Shown piece by piece: positions 62,917-64,000 of a stretch of 64,000 bases of DNA. Position numbers and translations under genes: made by a program. The stretch is from the NCBI RefSeq assembly GCF_041260155.1, contig NC_091931.1, forward strand, positions 25,798,654 to 25,862,653. Reading direction: 5' to 3'. Origin of the DNA: Ptychodera flava (Eukaryota > Hemichordata > Enteropneusta > Ptychoderidae). The first letter of the stretch is position 1. The number at the start of each line of letters is the position of its first letter. The notes under the pieces are model-generated. The model saw only the letters and a program-made list of their open reading frames with translations, did not search any database and had not been told where the DNA came from.

Positions 62917-63005
62917 TGTATGTATGTATGTATGTATGTATGTATGTATGTATATTCCATATATGTATATACGTGTGTGTATATAGGCTGGTCTAGTATA
63001 AGCAG

Positions 63006-63071
<66 letters not shown>

Positions 63072-63990
63072 TGCTTTGACTGTCTAATGGCTGTTCCTGT
63101 GTCACTGTCTTTTTTTCTGTCGGTCATATTTCCGCCTCTCTCAGTTGACCTATGCGTACATAAAATAAACAAAGCATGGACACATAAAAGATCACAAGCT
63201 CTGCATAAAACACTGATATTTACCTGTAGTACCCATATATCTCATTCTTACGTCACCATTACCACATGTGGCGCTAGCACTGATGCAAAGGGATTTACTC
63301 GGGTCTTGATGTGGTAAGTCTGTGAAAGCAATACCAAGATCCTCGCCATCGGCCTTGAATCTAGCATGTGGAGACAGTTGAAAATATTTCGTGAATTTTC
63401 AACACTGTAGGCTAAAATTAAAAAGATTTAACGTGCATTTTTGCAATTGTGAAAAGCTAAACTCACCTCAATGTACCGTCATCGGCATTTAGAATGACGT
63501 GGAATGTATCGGGGACTTCATAGTCGATTCGGTCAGATGGATATATTCCACACTCCCATCCATCGTGTACCAGTCTCTTGTCGACCAGACTCCAGCCCCA
63601 GGAGTCAGATGTTAATCCTAGCAGATGTGAATATCCCACGCAGCTCACCGGCGCATTTTGGGTCGCCATTCCTATCATAGCGTGACTGCCTCGTTCATCT
63701 CTCGGCCAAAATATCTCAAACACGTGAGTCCCGCTGACATACGCCTTCTTTCCCCTGATCAGATCAGTTCGATTCTTCTGCTCGCCTCGCCTGGCGGTGA
63801 CCTTGTCCGGAAGGACAGAGAAGTTGTCGGAACAGTCATCAGGATCCCATGCGTGCTCCACTTGCACGTCATTGACCGACACCTCGTTGTCGTCATCAAT
63901 CATTGCCTGCAGGGCCTGCAACAACTGTATAGTTGAACCCCTCTGCTGTTGCAGAACTTCTGCCTGTAGTTGAGACAGTTCATTTCCCAT
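56307..63990 (-). CDS. Gene 3: SPRY-NHR-ARM protein with NEURL4-like/ART-like C-terminus
   Basis: Twelve exons: 63990-63467, 63360-63224, 62781-62722, 62289-62030, 61036-60877, 60262-59802, 59414-58805, 58638-58555, 58217-58079, 57558-57443, 57316-57169 and 56511-56307. All are open, the phases agree and the total is 2904 nt (967 residues). Order: MGNELS N-terminus, SPRY (46-220), NHR (about 226-380), ARM (about 400-737), Cys linker, CYCTSCH (776-782), then HGT (H831), SIRYSG (Y889), EIEW (E948) and YGLLVKIE. The acceptor of exon 4 is the least certain border: only the AG at 62290-62293 keeps the frame. NHR domains bind partners in Neuralized E3 ligases and NEURL4; no RING is present. Confidence 0.87.
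57669..58014. mobile_element. MITE (copy 3) in gene 3 intron
   Basis: Ends are AAGGTACAATGCGCCTCG and CGAGGCGTGTTCTACCTTAA. It occupies the same intron as copy 2 in gene 2. Confidence 0.7.
58805..60262 (-). CDS. Gene 3 exons 6-7: ARM repeats
   Basis: Exon 6 (60262-59802, 461 nt) and exon 7 (59414-58805, 610 nt) encode about 350 residues of helical repeats. Clear ARM signatures are GLGNIAVNDTNKDLIVKLGG and [20 protein letters not shown]. Confidence 0.88.
60877..62781 (-). CDS. Gene 3 exons 3-5: Neuralized homology repeat (NHR)
   Basis: Exon 3 (62781-62722, 60 nt) gives FSPTGEQIVSVPAPA. Exon 4 (62289-62030) gives ENFNDGVVLTRQPL, VRLDTKISRWSGSLEIGFTS, FPGTMTEC and SGSNILKNGDKV. Exon 5 (61036-60877) gives IGDTVGIERKDDGSVHFFFN and YGVVDIYGQAGSVTISG. 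These are the WSGS, NP..L..P and VDLYG-like signatures of NHR domains. The module is bounded by phase-1 introns on both sides. Confidence 0.88.
61100..61135. repeat. TTTTG microsatellite
   Basis: A run of TTTTG units in intron 4 of gene 3, close to the exon 5 acceptor. Confidence 0.9.
61323..61690. mobile_element. MITE (copy 4) with TTAA on both sides
   Basis: TTAAGGTAGTATGCGCCTC and the inverse GAGGCGCGTTCTACCTTAA bound about 360 bp homologous to the other copies. TTAA flanks fit piggyBac-type integration. It lies in intron 4 of gene 3 (NHR). Confidence 0.8.
62457..62561. repeat. ATTT and TTTG microsatellite region
   Basis: Imperfect TTTA/ATTT units followed by TTTG units in an intron of gene 3. 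Confidence 0.9.
62872..63068. repeat. GTAT run and TC run in intron 2 of gene 3
   Basis: GTAT units at about 62890-62952 and a pure TC tract at about 63011-63068. The associated open frames are artefacts. Confidence 0.95.
63224..63990 (-). CDS. Gene 3 exons 1-2: SPRY domain
   Basis: Exon 1 (524 nt) starts at ATG 63990, ten bases from the window edge. It gives MGNELSQLQ and an SPSB-like SPRY core. Exon 2 (137 nt) completes it with FKADGEDLGIAFTDLPHQD and CGNGDVRMRYMG. The core is almost the same as in genes 0 and 2; the first 45 residues vary more. Confidence 0.88.
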
Positions 63991-64000
63991 AATGGCAGCC

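Overview
The window is eukaryotic: AT-rich DNA, intron-split genes with GT..AG junctions, many microsatellites, Penelope-like retroelements and short palindromic elements. Domain families and repeat content suggest a marine invertebrate, perhaps a deuterostome such as a hemichordate or lancelet. The species call is a low-confidence guess.

All recognisable host genes lie on the minus strand and form a tandem array of one gene family in two alternating designs. Design 1 has a SPRY domain (SPSB-like), with or without a Neuralized (NHR) domain, then armadillo (ARM) repeats, a short Cys-rich segment and a C-terminal HGT..Y..E module. Gene 3 (63990 to 56307, 12 exons, 967 codons) has SPRY-NHR-ARM-C-module. 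Gene 2 (30893 to 23626, 9 exons, 809 codons) has the same layout without NHR. Only the first SPRY exon of gene 0 (630 to 107) is in the window. Design 2, gene 1 (15036 to 3676, 11 exons, 819 codons), lacks SPRY and NHR and carries two Fer/Fes-like SH2 domains between its two ARM exons. A second design-2 copy (53137 to about 48052) is a truncated pseudogene. I joined exons by hand; in all three complete genes every exon is open and the total length is a multiple of three.

From high to low coordinates the order is gene 3, SH2 pseudogene, gene 2, SH2 gene 1, gene 0. This looks like tandem duplication of a two-gene unit, because intergenic and intronic DNA is duplicated too. Comparing the copies reveals empty sites for several later insertions. 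The C-terminal module resembles the end of NEURL4-type proteins and has the strand and residue pattern expected of an ADP-ribosyltransferase/PARP-like fold. That assignment is inference. If it holds, the locus encodes ARM-scaffold proteins with one conserved possible NAD-using end and exchangeable front-end recognition modules (SPRY, SPRY+NHR, tandem SH2).

Mobile DNA includes: a Penelope-like element with an N-terminal GIY-YIG and near-identical flanking repeats (19007-22541); a degenerate Penelope-like element of the usual order (RT then GIY-YIG), split by a 2.7-kb DNA transposon with an 8-bp target duplication (about 10445-14370); two copies of a 0.66-kb element with a small ORF and a long palindrome (24774-25430, 47163-47838); a family of long-hairpin insertions; a 4.6-kb fold-back structure (about 31790-36414); about 145-bp satellites; and four TTAA-flanked MITE copies. 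About 31.3-42.7 kb and 44.9-47.2 kb show no convincing host gene.
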